64,000 nt of DNA from positions 112,034,238-112,098,237 of the forward strand of contig NC_090944.1 of the NCBI RefSeq assembly GCF_040807025.1, read 5' to 3'. The translations under genes were made by a program, and so were the position numbers. Source of the DNA: Struthio camelus (Eukaryota; Chordata; Aves; Struthioniformes; Struthionidae). The notes beneath the pieces were generated by a model. That model was not told where the DNA came from. It searched no databases and saw only the letters and a program-made list of their open reading frames with translations. Positions 14,571 to 28,615 of this stretch are shown here, one piece after another; the stretch's first letter is position 1, and each line of letters opens with the position of its first letter.

Positions 14571-15170
14571 CTAGGATGATGTTCCCATGCTGTAGATGTT
14601 CTTCCTTGAGTGCAACAGGGGAAAAATTGGGAACTGTCAATCTTCTTTTTTCCTTCAACACACCCAACAACAGGTGTTTTGTAAAACAAGATTTCCCAGA
14701 AAAGGATAGCCAGACTACAGAAACCTCACTCCCTTCTTTGATGAGGGCTACAAATGGTTACAAACAACTGGCTCACATAGATTATTTGCTGGGGTGGAGC
14801 ACAGATATTCCCAGGAAAATACAATCTGTAACAAAGTCTATTTGCTCCTTGGTGTTGTCTTCTTCCTTGGGTGTGTTTAAGAAAATAGGGGAAATGAATT
14901 GCCATTTATTACGAAAAACACAGTTTATCTTTACACTAGTAGAACTGGTCAGAGTGAATCAGGAAATAAATCCTTGAGTCCCATAAACTGAGTTTCTGGT
15001 TCTTGTCTCATCTCAAACTGAACGAAAACCAAGAAAAACCACTTGTACTATTTGTATTTGGAGCCTGTTTATAAGTGCAGACAGAAGCATCTTTCCACTT
15101 CAAAAGCAAACAAATAAACTAAGTTTTCAAGATGCCTTAGTAAATGTTTCCAAAAATAAGGAAATACAGC

Positions 15171-15252
15171 ATATACTGTATATATTATATACCAATATAT
15201 TGTGTGTATTATATATGCATATACTATATACACACAGACACACACTCATACA
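15171..15252. repeat. Imperfect TA/TG/CA simple repeat
   Basis: An AT-rich alternating stretch (ATATACTG, TATATTATAT, TGTGTGTATT, ATACTATATACACACA) lies in the region downstream of EML4. It is too impure to assign a single unit. Confidence 0.8.
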
Positions 15253-15745
15253 CTATAGCAAATACACCCCTACAGTGGGAGAAGTTAGCATGATTCATGG
15301 GTTGATGTTAATTTTCTTGCTAAATAAAAGTTTGAGAGATATGAAACACAAAGGCATAGTAATTTGAACCCTCTGTCTGCTGTGCAACACTTATATGAGC
15401 TAAAGCAACCTGAACTTCTTTCCTCCTATTACCATTAGAAGTCATCAGCTGACACAGAAGTCTTATTCTGGAAGAAGACAGAGGTGCCACTCTCTGAGAT
15501 TATGCTTATCTGTACCTGCTGTTACTACGATGGAAGAATTTGGTCCAGGATCAGCAGTGTGTTAGCAGTCGGTGGTCTGGTGATGCCTCAGCAAGCTGGT
15601 GGCCTCAGGACACCTTGCCAACGACCACCCCTTGTAAGCCCTCACAGGCCCGCCCTCTCCCTCCGAGCCCAGCCCAGGAGGCTCCAGCTAGCACAAGCGT
15701 TGCATACCTGCTCGCGGTTTCATGTTGTACTCTGTACGACACAGT

Positions 15746-16318
15746 TCATGTCCTATAGGTAAGTGAAAGCGCCCCAGTTTTTAAGCCTATAAAGTGAAAC
15801 AACTCCCTAAAATAACAATCAGGACAAAACTCAACTTTGAACTGTGTTTCACTCCAACAAAAAACAGAAGGATGTGCTCCCAATCCCTTCTCAGGTGCAA
15901 TCCCAGCTTCCCTCAGAAAGCCTCTCTCTCTCCCTCCCCTGAACCCCAGCACCCCACCACTCACTTCTTCTACAACATGCTGCAAGAAATCAATGAAACT
16001 TCCACAGCACTGGCCCAGCCCTCTGATCCTGCAAACCTGTTTGCACGGGGTAGTGAGAGGAGTAACTCCTTCAGAGTCATTTGCAAGAGGTTCCCTTTGC
16101 TCAAAACGCCCAGAGGGAGGCAGAGGGGAAGTGCTACTAACCCTCACATTTCCTTTTTTTACTGAAGGTGGTTTCTCATGCCATGTGGAATGAACTTTCT
16201 CTATCCCAAGTATAACAGAAGCAACGTCCCTTTCATCATGTAGGCTCCTGGCCTGCACGTTGGCTTCCCATTGAGAAACCCACTCATTTATACAAATAAA
16301 TATCATTGTCATCACCAC
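15746..16318 (-). other. 190-codon open frame, probably not a gene
   Basis: This is the longest open frame outside EML4 and the intronic GC block. It starts MVMTMIFICINEW and contains CCGSFIDFLQHVVEEVSGG. I recognise no domain, signal peptide or repeat. Two plus-strand frames of 118-123 codons overlap it, which points to a stop-poor, moderately GC-rich patch rather than selection. By rough estimate one such frame in 64 kb is compatible with chance. Confidence 0.2.
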
Positions 16319-19300
16319 AACAACTATTTTGGTATATTAATGTATATTATTAAATAATATTATTTATATATTTCTGGCAAGATAACACATTCCAGTTTTA
16401 CAGAAACAAGGTATCTCCGTTCCACGCACAGAGAAACTGAGAGGCAAGGGTGAAGCCCTTTGGCAAAAACTTCCCTGTTTATTGACTCAGGAACAGAAAC
16501 TCGATTTCTTGAGTCTCCATCTGAGGTGTCTCCACCCAGCTGCACCTCTTCACGCCCCTGTTCCTGAGGCATCATCCAAACAAGACCCTTCATCTATTTG
16601 GAACTCCAGTTTAGAAGACAACTTTGTTTTGGGAAAGTGTTGTACCAACCAATGGCCTTTAAATCAAATTTTACCAACAATAAAGAGCTCTGTCTTACAA
16701 AACTGCTTAGACAAAACAAAGAGGCTAATTCTGAACGATCGGCATGATATTGTATAATGGAATCCTCTTTTGGTTATTGCATTTGAACTATTCAGACTGA
16801 AACGCAATGCTCAGCTGTAAAATATTTTCTTTTTGGCAGCTCATAATCTTGTTCCAAAGGCACATGTGAAATACATTCCTGGGTAATCTTGGAGTGAAGT
16901 GGGCCAGATGGTAGCAGTCAGATGTGACCCAGTTCTTCTTAGGCTTTCATATTTTCAAAGATGTGTGCTTAAAAACCTCATGCTTCTCTCCTGCAACATA
17001 TATATTTCAGGCACTCTGAGGCAGTTGCAAGCCTATACAGAACAGTCACTTTTCAGCACCCTGTGTCCTGGGGATAAAGAGCTGCGTGTGTAAACTAGCA
17101 AGTTATCCCATCACCAATTTCACTTTGTTTCCTGAAGCAGATTGGATCAAGGGGATATCGGTCAGTCTTCTCATTTAAGCAGGGTGAGGGAGTGGAAATA
17201 CTTTCTTACGACTTTACTGAAAGGAAACCGATAAAAGAGGGACTAGGATAGAAAGAGGCTCTAGTTGTTATATCAGCTGCAGGGGAGGGAACAACTTTCA
17301 AAATGGCTGCAGAATATTTTAGTTTATGATTTACTTTTGTTTTTCTCAGAAAGACTTTAAAATGCCTTGGTCTTGTTCAATTAAGAATGTATTTTTCTGG
17401 ACAGTATACTTTTTGTTCCTACTTAGTTTTCATATATTTGGCGAAGACATCTACGTAATACACCTCATATGTAAATGTTTCAATGTTTATTTTAATATCA
17501 TGGAGATCACAGTAAGCCCACATAGTTAATATTCCACAGCCCATCACAGTACAATGGCCATCTTCAAAATCAGGGGAAAAGATGAGCCCAGCCAGCCTAA
17601 ATGGCAACTTAAGCTGACCGATGTCAAAGCAGGGGTGGGACCGTCCCTGATCCTGCTTGGTGCAGAACTCGTCACCCATCTTACAGTAGTTTCAGGGTGG
17701 CAGACTGGGCTTCAAATGTGTATGCAGATAGCTCTCTCCTTACACCCTCTGCCTTTTCAGAGCTGTTCTCAAGAAGCAAGAAGCTCATTAGCACTCATTC
17801 ATCACTATCTCACATAATCATGGTCCCTTCTCTCCTTTCTCCTTCAGAAAAATAAACTCAGTAATTCACTACCAAGTCTGTCTTGCCCAGCCTAAAAGAA
17901 GCAGGGTGAGAGCTGCCCATTGGAATGGCTTCTCTCTCCACCAGGAGAGCTCATCAAAACAAATCAGCACGGGCATGCCCTCAAAGGTCAAAATTTTAAA
18001 GGTGCAGCATGCTAAAAGAAAACAACGCTAATATCATTCAAAAGCTACACGGCAAGCCTGTGTTTGGAAGATTCTTGTCTGGATTTTGGATTTGATAGGA
18101 AATTGGATGCTACTGGCCAGACCACAACCCACACGCACACCCTTCCTTCTGCCCAGCAGCCTTGCACCGGCGCAGCACTCTTGGCTCAGGTCCCCCCGCT
18201 CAAAGAGCACCACCACGATCATGCTCCAGCCTGACTTTGAGCTGGCACAAACCATCAGAGCTTCGTGGAGACCAACGAGCATATGGATATTTCACTTGAT
18301 TTGGGAGGTCTACTCCCTCCTTCAGCAAAAAGAGCTGAAGTAAGGAGACTTCGGTGTTAGAAATATGCTATACAAGGAACACTTCACACCGATACAAAGG
18401 TTTGGTTCCATACTGTGACTTAATAGATTCAGCAGCAACAGGCCCTTCAGGATGGACAAGTATACGTGCTTGCTACTTTCTTGTTCCAGAGGCTGGCAGT
18501 CTCTAGCCTCACAGGTACCTAATGTCAGTGATGTAAGTGTGAGGGCTCAAAGTCTGCAAAGAAAATAAAAGAAAATTATCTGCAGAATTCCAGGGAAAAG
18601 TTTTTCTTATTCCCATTGATGGAAAGTAAATGGCAGGACTTGTCATTTAAAAGAAACGAACAAAAGGTAGGTTTCAAATGCACCAATGGTTCCTTTCTCA
18701 GCTGCATTTCATTTACAAAATAGAGTTTAGCCTCTCTGCTGGTGGATGGATGCAACCACTCACTATAAAAGGGCTTAGACATTCAGTACACACAGAAATA
18801 GACCTCGGTAGCAAGATGTTTGCTGTGAGTATCTGACACCTGCATTTCACCAGTGTAACAGCTTTTCATTATCTGCAGAGATGAGATCAATACCTTGGAT
18901 TTAATATGTTGCTGAAGGTATTTTGTGGAATTTCATTGCCTCCTCGCTGTTTCTCAGAGCAACACCTTGCACCATGGAGATGAAGGTGGGGTGTTTGCCT
19001 ATTAGCTAACGTGGCAACGAAACATTTTCAACGCTAGGATGCTACATATGGAATTCCTTCCTGGAAAAATAATTTCTTAAATATGAGCCTGATAGACCAG
19101 CTGCATCAAAATACAGCTTGTTTATTAAGAAATGTTATGTAGAGGCAAAATCCTATTTCCACAGGCTCACAGCCTACTGCGAGAAAAAAGAGAGGGAAAC
19201 ACCTTTTTTTGACCATTGCCCAGACTACATACTCTTATGCTGGATACCATTCACCATAGGATCAAAGGTGGGATAGACAGATTAAATAATTAGTTTCTAC

Positions 19301-22300
19301 GTGCAGCCAAGGCAAATACCAGGTGTTTTGCAAGTCAATAGAGAAGTAAAAATAGGTAACATGAAAAATATACCCAGAAAGGGTTTTATAAATTATTAAA
19401 AGTTAAAAAGCAACTGTGCAGCATGGTTTAGTTTTGGTCTTAAGTAAATATAAACCTATATAATGCCACCTTCAACCATCATGGCTATAAAAAAGGTACC
19501 ATAAGTTAATCAAATTATTTCATCACAAATATAAAAAAAAGTCTAAAAATTATTTGAAATTTCTTTGTAGAAATTTCTGCAAAGCACTAAGGTTGCCAAG
19601 CTACATGCTAGCTCCAACATGAGAAAGAAAACAGCCGCACTGCATATCCTCCAGTCCTCACTGGGTCTAGGAGTCTTACAGGTCTAAGTTGAGAGGCATG
19701 AGCATCTTTCCAACCAGACAGATTTTCACCTGCTGATAAGGAAAGCAATAACATTGATATCCAGCTTTAATTTATACTGAGATGGCTGTAAGAGATGAAT
19801 TGTGCTAGGGAACTAGAGTGCAGCTGCAAGAACAGGACAGGGCATTGCTACGAAACAGGATGTTCCATCCAAGGATGTGCTAGGTGGTCCTCTAGACTTC
19901 TTAAAGTGACAGAATGTTTTGCTTCTTCAATGGAAAGGGTGGGAAGTTTGGAGGAAAATTGGAGGACAGAGTTCAAAAGCTTAAGTCTGAATATGTAATT
20001 CCTCAATGGTACTGTGTTTCCTTTAAGGACAACGCTCAAATTAACCATATTGATTTCTGTGTGGAACAGAAAGTGCTAATACAGAGCCACAGAATACATG
20101 AGGGAGGAAGGTATTCAGAACCTGCTTGGATGGAAAAATAAAATAATAAAATCCAAATCCGGGGGGGGGGGGGCAGAATTCAGTGGATGGTGAGGGCATG
20201 GTTTCTGAGGAACAGAGAGCTTGTATCCACCCATTAACTCCATAACTCTTTTTTTTTTTTTTTTCCTGGAATGTCTTCCTTGAATCATGAAGAGAAGTAA
20301 TGGAAAACAAGAATTATAAACAAATACTAGTAGCACTATCAAGAGTATGTCTAATTCAAGTGGCCTGAGAAAAAGGAAGCCCTGAAAAAAATTGGTTAAC
20401 AATAGTCAGTGAGGAAAACGCTTTAGGAAGGTCTACTTTGTAACAAGTTTAGACAAAGCATCGCACAAGGTACTTGCTGTTGCCTTTTCTCTACTAGAAT
20501 ATCAAAGGCCCTTTTAAAAGGTCAAATTCTTGTAATTTAGAGAGTGAGAATCACAAAACCACAGTCTAGCCTGTGATGCATGGTAATAATGGCCATCTAA
20601 CGCAGGCATGGTGAGCACATCCTTTTGCTAAGAAAAGCTGGGTGAGCAATGCATGCAAAATCCCCTTTTACAGCTTTCCCCTTCCTTTCAGTTTTCAAAT
20701 TACTCAAGAAACGTATGATCATTTCCTAGAATGCATTCATTCTTGTACTAACTCAGCTACCTAATGTTATTGTGAGACCACTTGCTTGTTACAGTTAATA
20801 AAATTCAGTGGTGCCATCCCCTTATTTCATTATATGGATCAGTCATATGTGTATTTCTTTTCCATAATTAGCTTTCAGAATCATCTTTCCAGTTGAAAAC
20901 TTAAATTTGTACCTGTGAAATTTATTATGTGAATATTCCTTACTGTTTGTTTAAAAGTTGCCTTGCATGAAATTTCCTTCCAATAAATTCAATTGCTGGG
21001 ATACTCTGAGAGGAAATGCAAGGTGGAGGCAACATTCATAGCGTGATAGCACGTGTGATTATTTCAAGTGAATATTCATTAGACAGTGTAATGTATGCAT
21101 CCTTTTTTTAAAAAAAAAAAAAAACAAAAAACTGTGGCAGCTAGATAAATTGTAGGTGCACTAAATAATTTGGACCAAATAAATATTCAGCATCTTCATA
21201 ATAAGAAGGGAAGAATTTTTTTCCAAGTGAATATCAACAAAAAGTCACAATTTCCTGGGCAGCACCACAGGTTAGGAGATGACGATTGCCAGTGCCTTCA
21301 TATAGTCACTGCTTGGTGCGCCAGAGTTAAGGAAAAGCAGATACCAGCGTTGTTCAGTCAAAGCAGCTACTAAAGGCAAACAAGTCTAATAACAATGTCT
21401 ACACACCGTTACTAAAAAGGTTTGTTGCTGCCCTTACTGCATTTGTCTTTCACTTACAATTACTATTTGGAGTTGGTGCTTTCTCACTGCTATATTCAAT
21501 TACTTTGCAATCTCATTCTTGTGATGTTTCACCAAGCCATCAACACTAGCCTGACTGATTTTGGACCACAGGAGAAGACAAGGGTGCGTTTTATTGCTGT
21601 TTAAATGCAACTCTGCCCTGTAAATGGCTCTGAACTGGAATCCCTAGGGAACTTCCAGGAGTAAACTTCATGGATGAGCTTTGCAAGTTGGAGAAACAAG
21701 GGAAAATAAATAAATCAGGTTAAGGATTACAAAACAGTTTCGTGTTGGTCTAATAAAAAAACTTGCCCATTCCTTTCCACATGTGATTTTCATTCCCTTC
21801 ATGTCTTGTACATTTCATTAAATACATATTTTGAAAAGACACGGCATGACAGATCTGTAGTGAAAACGTGTGAACAGAGCACAACACCCACCGGGCAAAC
21901 TCTCGGTGCACACAACTTCCTGTAGATGTACCTAGCCTAAAACTCAGAAGCTGAATGCCATGATCTTCACCAAGACAAATCTCTAGACCCACTCTCAATT
22001 CAGCAAAAAGTTGGACTGTAAAGCAAGCCATTTATGGCACTTCTCCTCTACAGCCCTTCCCCCTACACACAAAAATCCTTTCTGCTCCCCATTGTAGAGT
22101 TACGATTTATTCCCACAGGATGATTCTGAGCAGATAGCTCATGCAATGGAGAGATACAGTTGGCAAAAATTCAGATTTCAAAATAGAATACAAGCCATAA
22201 TTTCCCTTTTCTTTCCTTCTAACATAGATAAAACGAAATGCCTTTTGTACTATCTGGGACGTTAAAAGGACACAGCGGTCAGACTCCGAAGAGATGGGAG

Positions 22301-25300
22301 CAACACAGAAATCAGCTTTCCAGCCAAACCTGTGGGCACGCCACGTGACAACACATCCCTTTGCCTATTTCCAGTGATAAAAAAAATTTAAAATTTGTGG
22401 AAAAAAAGGAAAAGAACAAGGTCGTAAAAGAGAATTCTGAGTATAAAATCTCTTCCCCTCCCCTCTTAGAAATTCATGGATTGTGATAGTTTGCGTGCTG
22501 CTGCTAAACTGAAAACACTCTGGGAGAAAGTAATCCAAGTAAGTGAATCTGTTCCAAGAATATCACAAACGTTGATAATGATGATATACTATAGCACAGT
22601 GCTCATAAAAATAGAGAGACCTTAATGGGATTCTGTAATCCATTGTGGACCAGAGAACATTCCACAGCTGACTTTTGTCTTTTTCCTTTTTTTTTTTTTT
22701 TTTTTAAATATATGCATTTACATATGTACATAACCAATTCAATTTAGTTTCTAATTGCAACTTCAGGAAGATGACTTTTTGAAAGTTGGAGCTAAGCTAG
22801 AACTTTCAGATGACAAAAGGTCTGTATGAGTTACAGCGTTTCCCCTCTTTGATGGTTAGGGAGACAGAGCCTAATTTAATTGCTGGAAATAACCTGGAAT
22901 GTCATCATATCCTTAAGAGAAAAAACATTCTGAAATGTTATGTATAATTGAATAAAAATCTATCAGAGCCAGGGGCCTACTCAGGGAAAGATGTTTCAGA
23001 GGCACAACTCTAGGAAGGCCCCTAATAGAGTAATTGGGAAGAGTAATTTGTAGACTTTTTTTTTTTCCCTAGAGAATTATTGAGTCTTATTCAAAATACT
23101 CCAATAGTGGAATTTAATGTATGTTTGCACACACAAAATATAACGGAAGCAGATCCACATGGTCCTGGCAAAGGGTGGAACGGACATCCATCCCGAAAAA
23201 TCCTTTAGGGTTAGGGTTTTTTTTGAACGTTTAAAGTGTTTCTCCCCCAACTGGCAGAAGACGAACACAAGATTGCCCTTCACAAAGTAGGAGATATGCA
23301 GTCACTAACATTAAATCGCAACATCTAACCTAAGAAATCCAGCTTCACACACTTTCAACTGACATGTAATTTTCCATGTATTAAACTTGGGACGAATGGG
23401 ACCTTTTCAAGAGTCCTGTCTATACTACAGCCATGTCACAGTAAACATTCATGACAAGTACCAGTTTAGCATCAGCAATGTCGGATATCTGTGTGCGGAC
23501 AAGGCTTTGACTCCTGTCTACAGTCTTATTTCCATGTTGGCCAACCCTTCAAGAAAAATTCTAATCAACACGATGCTAATGTTTTCCACTTAAATCCTGT
23601 CCACGGTAGAGTTTGCACCATCACTAGAAAACGGAGCGACCGCTGCAGGGATGTAGCTCACACGCATCCCTGTGCCAGAAGAACGGCAGCGAGAGCACGC
23701 TTTGCATACAGTTACCTCCTCTGTAACTGTAGAGCTCTGGAGAGCTCTCATGCTCCCTCTTCTTCCACTGTTAAACTGAAAGCTAGCAAACTTTTTCTGC
23801 CTGCCTTGCTAAAGCCAAAGGCTTTAGGCCTTTTTTAACCCCTGAGCTTTGGGAAGAGTCTCCAGGCCCCTCTCATGTAACAATAACACTGTATCTGTTC
23901 TAATCTCCTTCTACCTAAGGCATAAATAGTTTATTAAGTTCCCAATTCTACTGTCAGTGTCCACACAATACCGAACACAGACCTTCATTTATACAGCACA
24001 AAACACTAGGAGCGATTCCACTTGCATACAAGTTAGCTTTTGAAGCTGTATGTTTGTCTGAGGCAGGCAGCCTTTATTATTTTCCTGTAAGCAGTTACAG
24101 ACACATAAGAAAGCGAGAAGGGCTTAAGAGAGACCGAAACGCTAAAAAGAAATCTTATTGCCAGAGCAGAAAAGTACTGACCCCTTATTCAATGCAGTTG
24201 TGAAATAAAAGGAAAAAAAAATAAAAAAACTAACTGGAACAACAAGGTAGTGTATTTAAAAGAAGTTTAAATTCTGAGACAGCAATTATAAGCAAATCTC
24301 AAATGTCACTGTAAGTAAGTGCTCTTAGACTAGAAGCCTAATGACGTACAGAGGATGACGTGCGTACTGTGTGTACAGCAGGATTCTGCATAAAGTCGAC
24401 CTGTTAAACAAGTGGTGCATGGCAAAAACATCAAACAGCTGAAACATCCCACAATAGGGGATATAGTACCTCAAGAGCTATCTGGAGCACTTATTTGGAT
24501 GGCCATACAAAAAAGTTGTTCTAGAAATAGCAACTTAAAAGGCACTTTCTTCACCAAAAAATAAAGCATGGATAATTAAACTGTAATTTAGACAGCCTGT
24601 AACAAACGATGAGAAAAAGTGTTTTTTTAGAGCAACGCCAAAGAATCAAAGCATGGTGATTACTGCAGAACAAAACAGTGTAATACAGGCAAGCATACAT
24701 AGCAGAGACCACTAACAAGGTATGGACCTTTCCGACTCCCACTTGCGACTCACCTTGTGAGATCAGTTTTCTCATGAGAGCTAGCAAGTGCCCTGAGGTC
24801 CCATGCTGGAGAGCTGCGCTCTGAAACCCTCCACTGAAATTACAAATACACACAAATCACTAGAGATGTACGCTCCTCCTAGAATTAGTTTAAGTAGAAC
24901 TTTTTGGAAGAAAATAAAGTTTTTTTTTTTAAATTGTTCCTTAAAAACAAAACCCAGCAAAAATCTCCAGAAATTTGCTGTTCTTGAAATCACCAGTAAT
25001 ATCAGAACTTCTATGAGAAGAACCGAACACTTACGTACATTTTCTCATACAGACAAGATCTAACAGAGGATAATTTGGGGAGGAAGGGTTGGAAAAATTT
25101 CAAGTCACAGATTCTCTAAATTATTCAGTGAAAACGCCCCTTCTTGCTGCGCTGTCTTAAGAACAGTAACAAGAGGTCTTTTTTTTTTTTTTTCTTTCCT
25201 TTTTTCAGTGGCAACGCTAGTCCAACAGATAATCACAGCAACCATCAGTCTCTCTCCTCAAGGGCGTGTTTTGCCTCCTCTTCTCTCCCTGGCTTTCCTG

Positions 25301-27884
25301 TAACACATTCAGCCTTAGCAGGAGGAACCCGAGCTTCCCAATTTCAAGTTTCTCTAGCTTCAAAGGGAGAAAAACAATGCCTGTGCTCTGTTTAAGGTAA
25401 CTAAGCAATGAAGCTAGCAGATCTCCGAAGGGGTGGTTTCACTGTCTGACAAAACGCCCTGTGCACGTGGAACAGTGCTGTGGGAACATTAATCTTCAGA
25501 AAATGTGTCAGGCTGGGACACCCATCTCCTCCGCCTGGCCCCTCCTGAGGGGGGGTGGGCAGCCAGACACACCAGGCAGGACACGGGGGACCCGAGCTGG
25601 TGAACACATCGATGGTACAATCACGGTCCCACAACTGCATATCTTGCTTAGTCCTGTTGCCTGAAACCAATTTTCTTGCCTTGCGGGTCATGCTGGGAAC
25701 ACCCATCCAATGGCTTTTTCCCCTGTGCTCCTAAACCTTCTGAATTCACTGCAGTGTGAAGCAACCCACATTTCTCTTTCAAACATAAAAAAAATGGCCT
25801 TGAGCAGCTGTACCTTGTGATGCTGGCATATATACACACAAATACAAAACTACAGACATACATCAAATACAAATGTGTACAGTGTCTGTTTTTCTAAATT
25901 GTATAATCCTACTGTATGCAGTTCTTCACTTTCAGTTGATTAAAGTATTAGTACATAAAACATCTGTCAGAAATAAAGATTAGGCAATGGACTCAGACTT
26001 GCACAGAAGGCAGGCAAGCAAGCAGCACAAATATCACACGAGTAAAATCCACCTCATGCAATATTAATCCTTTCATTGCCAGGAATGAACATTTTATTGG
26101 CATGAGGCAACGGAAGGGAGAATTTGTTTGTTTGGCTCAGCCAAGCTTAAATTTCACAAGGACATTCTACTTATTTATGTCCTTATTCAACTGAAATACT
26201 GCACCGAATGGAAATAAATATAAGGCGGTGTAACAAGACTTGCAGGCATGAAGAACAAAGTAGAAAGTACAGTCTACACTGAACAGTATGTTGCAATTGA
26301 TAACAACACAAAAATTTAATTTTTGCCCAATTTCAAGAGACAAAACTAAAACCAGAATCTATGTATTCTTAGGAACAGTAAAAATAAGTGGCTGAAACTT
26401 AGCATACATAATATGCAAAAGCTATTACTGTTATTTATAATGAGAATTACAGTAAAATCCAAACTAAGAAATTCTTGGTTCGTGAATACCCATCCATACC
26501 TAATCCCAGCCTCTTCCTCTCTTATTCTGGAACTTCTATGGGAAAAAGGAGGAGGGAAAAAAAAAAAGTATGTGGTCATACCCTGAAGAGTGCTCTTTGC
26601 ATGTAAAAACTGATTGATATCACTTTGTGTGACATGCACCCAATATGGATTGATATTACATGCATCCATAAGCCTGGCATTTCCCAACATTCAAGTATTT
26701 TACAATGGAATCTTAAACAATTTAATGCAGGTTTTGAAACTAAAGTTTCAATCATGTAAAACAGGATGCTGTTATAGTTCTATGCTTCCAATGGTGCTTT
26801 CACCCTGCACTTGAGCTCCACAGGACAAATACCATCACTTCAACTACCTAAGCCAGCAGCAGACGCTGCCCAAATAAAAGAATGGGCACTTGGAGCCACA
26901 TCCTGGATTCACTACGAGGGAGGTGCACAAAGATCAGATTTCTAGCTTACCTCCTCTTCAAGAAGACTCCTGCCCTCCAGACTCCTTTATCCCAAGAGAA
27001 CCGATAGCAAAAAGCTTATGCTGAATTTGGGCAGAAACGAAGCAAAGCCTAGACCACTCTGCTGTACAGCTGCCCCCAGCGCAAAGTGGTACATGATGGT
27101 GTAGGCATTCCAGGAACAGTGTGGCATGACCTTAAGACATCTACTTGTTGCTCCAGTTAGAGCAACAAAATTTTCCTGACAATTTGAAGAGTCACTGATA
27201 TTTCCAGTCCCATGCTTTTAAAAGGCATTTTTAAAAGGAGGATAAGCTTAAGATATTTGGCTATCCTGAAGGCTTTTTTTCCTCTCCACCACACCCTGCC
27301 TTCTCGAGAATGACAGAAACCAGCTGCAAGCAATGGAGGTGATTCAAATTTTCATAAAGGATTGTGAGAATCTTACACAAGAAATATATTAAGAAAATGA
27401 AGCGTGTGTGACTTTCTGCATCTGCAACTGGATAGAGACCATTAAGAACGTGGAAGCATTGTGACATTCAACGTGTTATGTCCAAAATATACTCACACTT
27501 TTCATGAGACTTCCAGTAGAAAGCTTCTGACAGAACCCAGGAAGGTAGACTGCAACACGTAAGGACAAATACCTATTTGCAATGCCATGATTCCCATCAA
27601 TTTACTACCATCAATCAGCTACAATATGATAAGGCTAGTAGGTAATTAATCAATAATGGAAGAGAGAGACGTCAGAAAACATTTCAGAAGTCAACAGTCA
27701 AGAATATTGTTTAGGAGTGTCAGGATTATTCACCATGTTGAATGAACTTATTTTTCCCAAGTCTAGAGGGTTATCAAAAAAGCACAAGTTAAAAAAGATT
27801 CTTTTTTCTCCCCTCTTCTAAAATCCTCCACACTCTGCAAACGCTAAGATGACATGCACTTTGTGCACAGAAAAAAACAGTACA
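16319..27884. other. Intergenic, no gene seen; start of EML4 downstream flank
   Basis: About 11.5 kb of AT-rich sequence with G13/T16 (20161-20264), T21 abutting AAA (22687-22707), T-then-A runs (21103-21124) and a small GC-rich patch near 25500-25640. An AATAAA on the minus strand at 26098-26093 could be a distal EML4 poly(A) signal. No exon of COX7A2L, KCNG3 or MTA3 was recognised. Confidence 0.5.
20161..20264. repeat. G13 and T16 homopolymer runs
   Basis: A run of thirteen G at 20161-20173 and a run of sixteen T at 20249-20264 lie about 75 bases apart. Homopolymer lengths may be imprecise in the assembly. Confidence 0.9.
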
Positions 27885-27906
27885 GACATGGAAAAAGACA
27901 CTGCAG

Positions 27907-27929
27907 TTTATTATTTTGATTATTTTATT
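27907..27929 (-). terminator. Two close poly(A) signals (AATAAA), probable EML4 3' end
   Basis: On the minus strand AATAAA occurs at 27912-27907 and again at 27929-27924. The next 40 bases (27906 down to about 27865) hold TGTCTTTTTCC and CTGTTTTTTTCTGTG, a GU/U-rich downstream element. Cleavage would fall near 27885-27897. A proximal AATAAA (29308-29303) and a more distal one (26098-26093) are alternatives. Confidence 0.5.
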
Positions 27930-28565
27930 TTTTAATCTTCAAAATTTTCTGCCTTGAGACAGGAATGCATGATAGATAGAAATGGCTCAAACATCTTCAC
28001 ATGAAACACTCTTAATCATAATTCATTCACAATTATTTTTCTAAAACATCTACAGTTACATAATCCCACCCATTTCCATCCATTATCACAGATTCAATTA
28101 TTTGTTAAACAGTAGTTGCCAGCAATTGAAAGCTGTAAGGCTTTTTGCATATTAGTAGAGTCTTCTGAACTACAAACACAAGAATATCACGACTATAACT
28201 CTCACTTTATATGGCAACCCCAGGTGACAGATGTTCCAAATGAAATGTGTTGCTTATGTGGAGTTCATAAAAATCAGAGAGAGCTCTGTGCCTCATTAGC
28301 TCTAAAATCCTTTTTCCTTTACTAGGATTATTTTCCAAACCTACAGCATATTCCTCATTTGGAACCACGTATTTTGATGAGTTGATCTTTATCTTCCATT
28401 GCTGCTATTTGGCAAATTTGCAACTCAGGCATACTAGAGCCCTCCAGTAAAACACTATGTACAGAGCACAGTTTAAACAGATGGGTTGCATGGAATCCAT
28501 ATCTCCCTCCATCGGAAGGGAACTACTTTGAGGTTTCTGGAACTGTTGTAAACAAGAGGATATTT

Positions 28566-28615
28566 TATATATATATGTGTGTATATATATATATATTTAT
28601 ATATTTTATATATAA
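28566..28615. repeat. TA/TG-rich simple repeat in the EML4 3' UTR
   Basis: About 50 bp of ATAT, GTGT and TTTATA units lie within the probable 3' UTR and could pair as an AU-rich hairpin in the transcript. Confidence 0.85.

Larger units (their letters stand above)
3236..15483. other. Intergenic, no gene seen
   Basis: About 12 kb without a supportable coding exon. It contains a small GC-rich patch near 4690-4760, the palindrome at 13933, the paired hairpins at 14535 and a TA/TG repeat at 15171. A 133-codon frame at 14576-14977 (plus) has no recognisable motif and is probably chance. Confidence 0.55.

Noticed and set aside
14576..14977. 133-codon plus-strand frame, considered as a decayed retroviral or cellular gene
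   Set aside because: No motif recognised and no flanking repeats or splice context that would support it.
23204..23219. Interstitial telomeric repeat
   Set aside because: Only about two TTAGGG units followed by T's; too short to mean more than chance.
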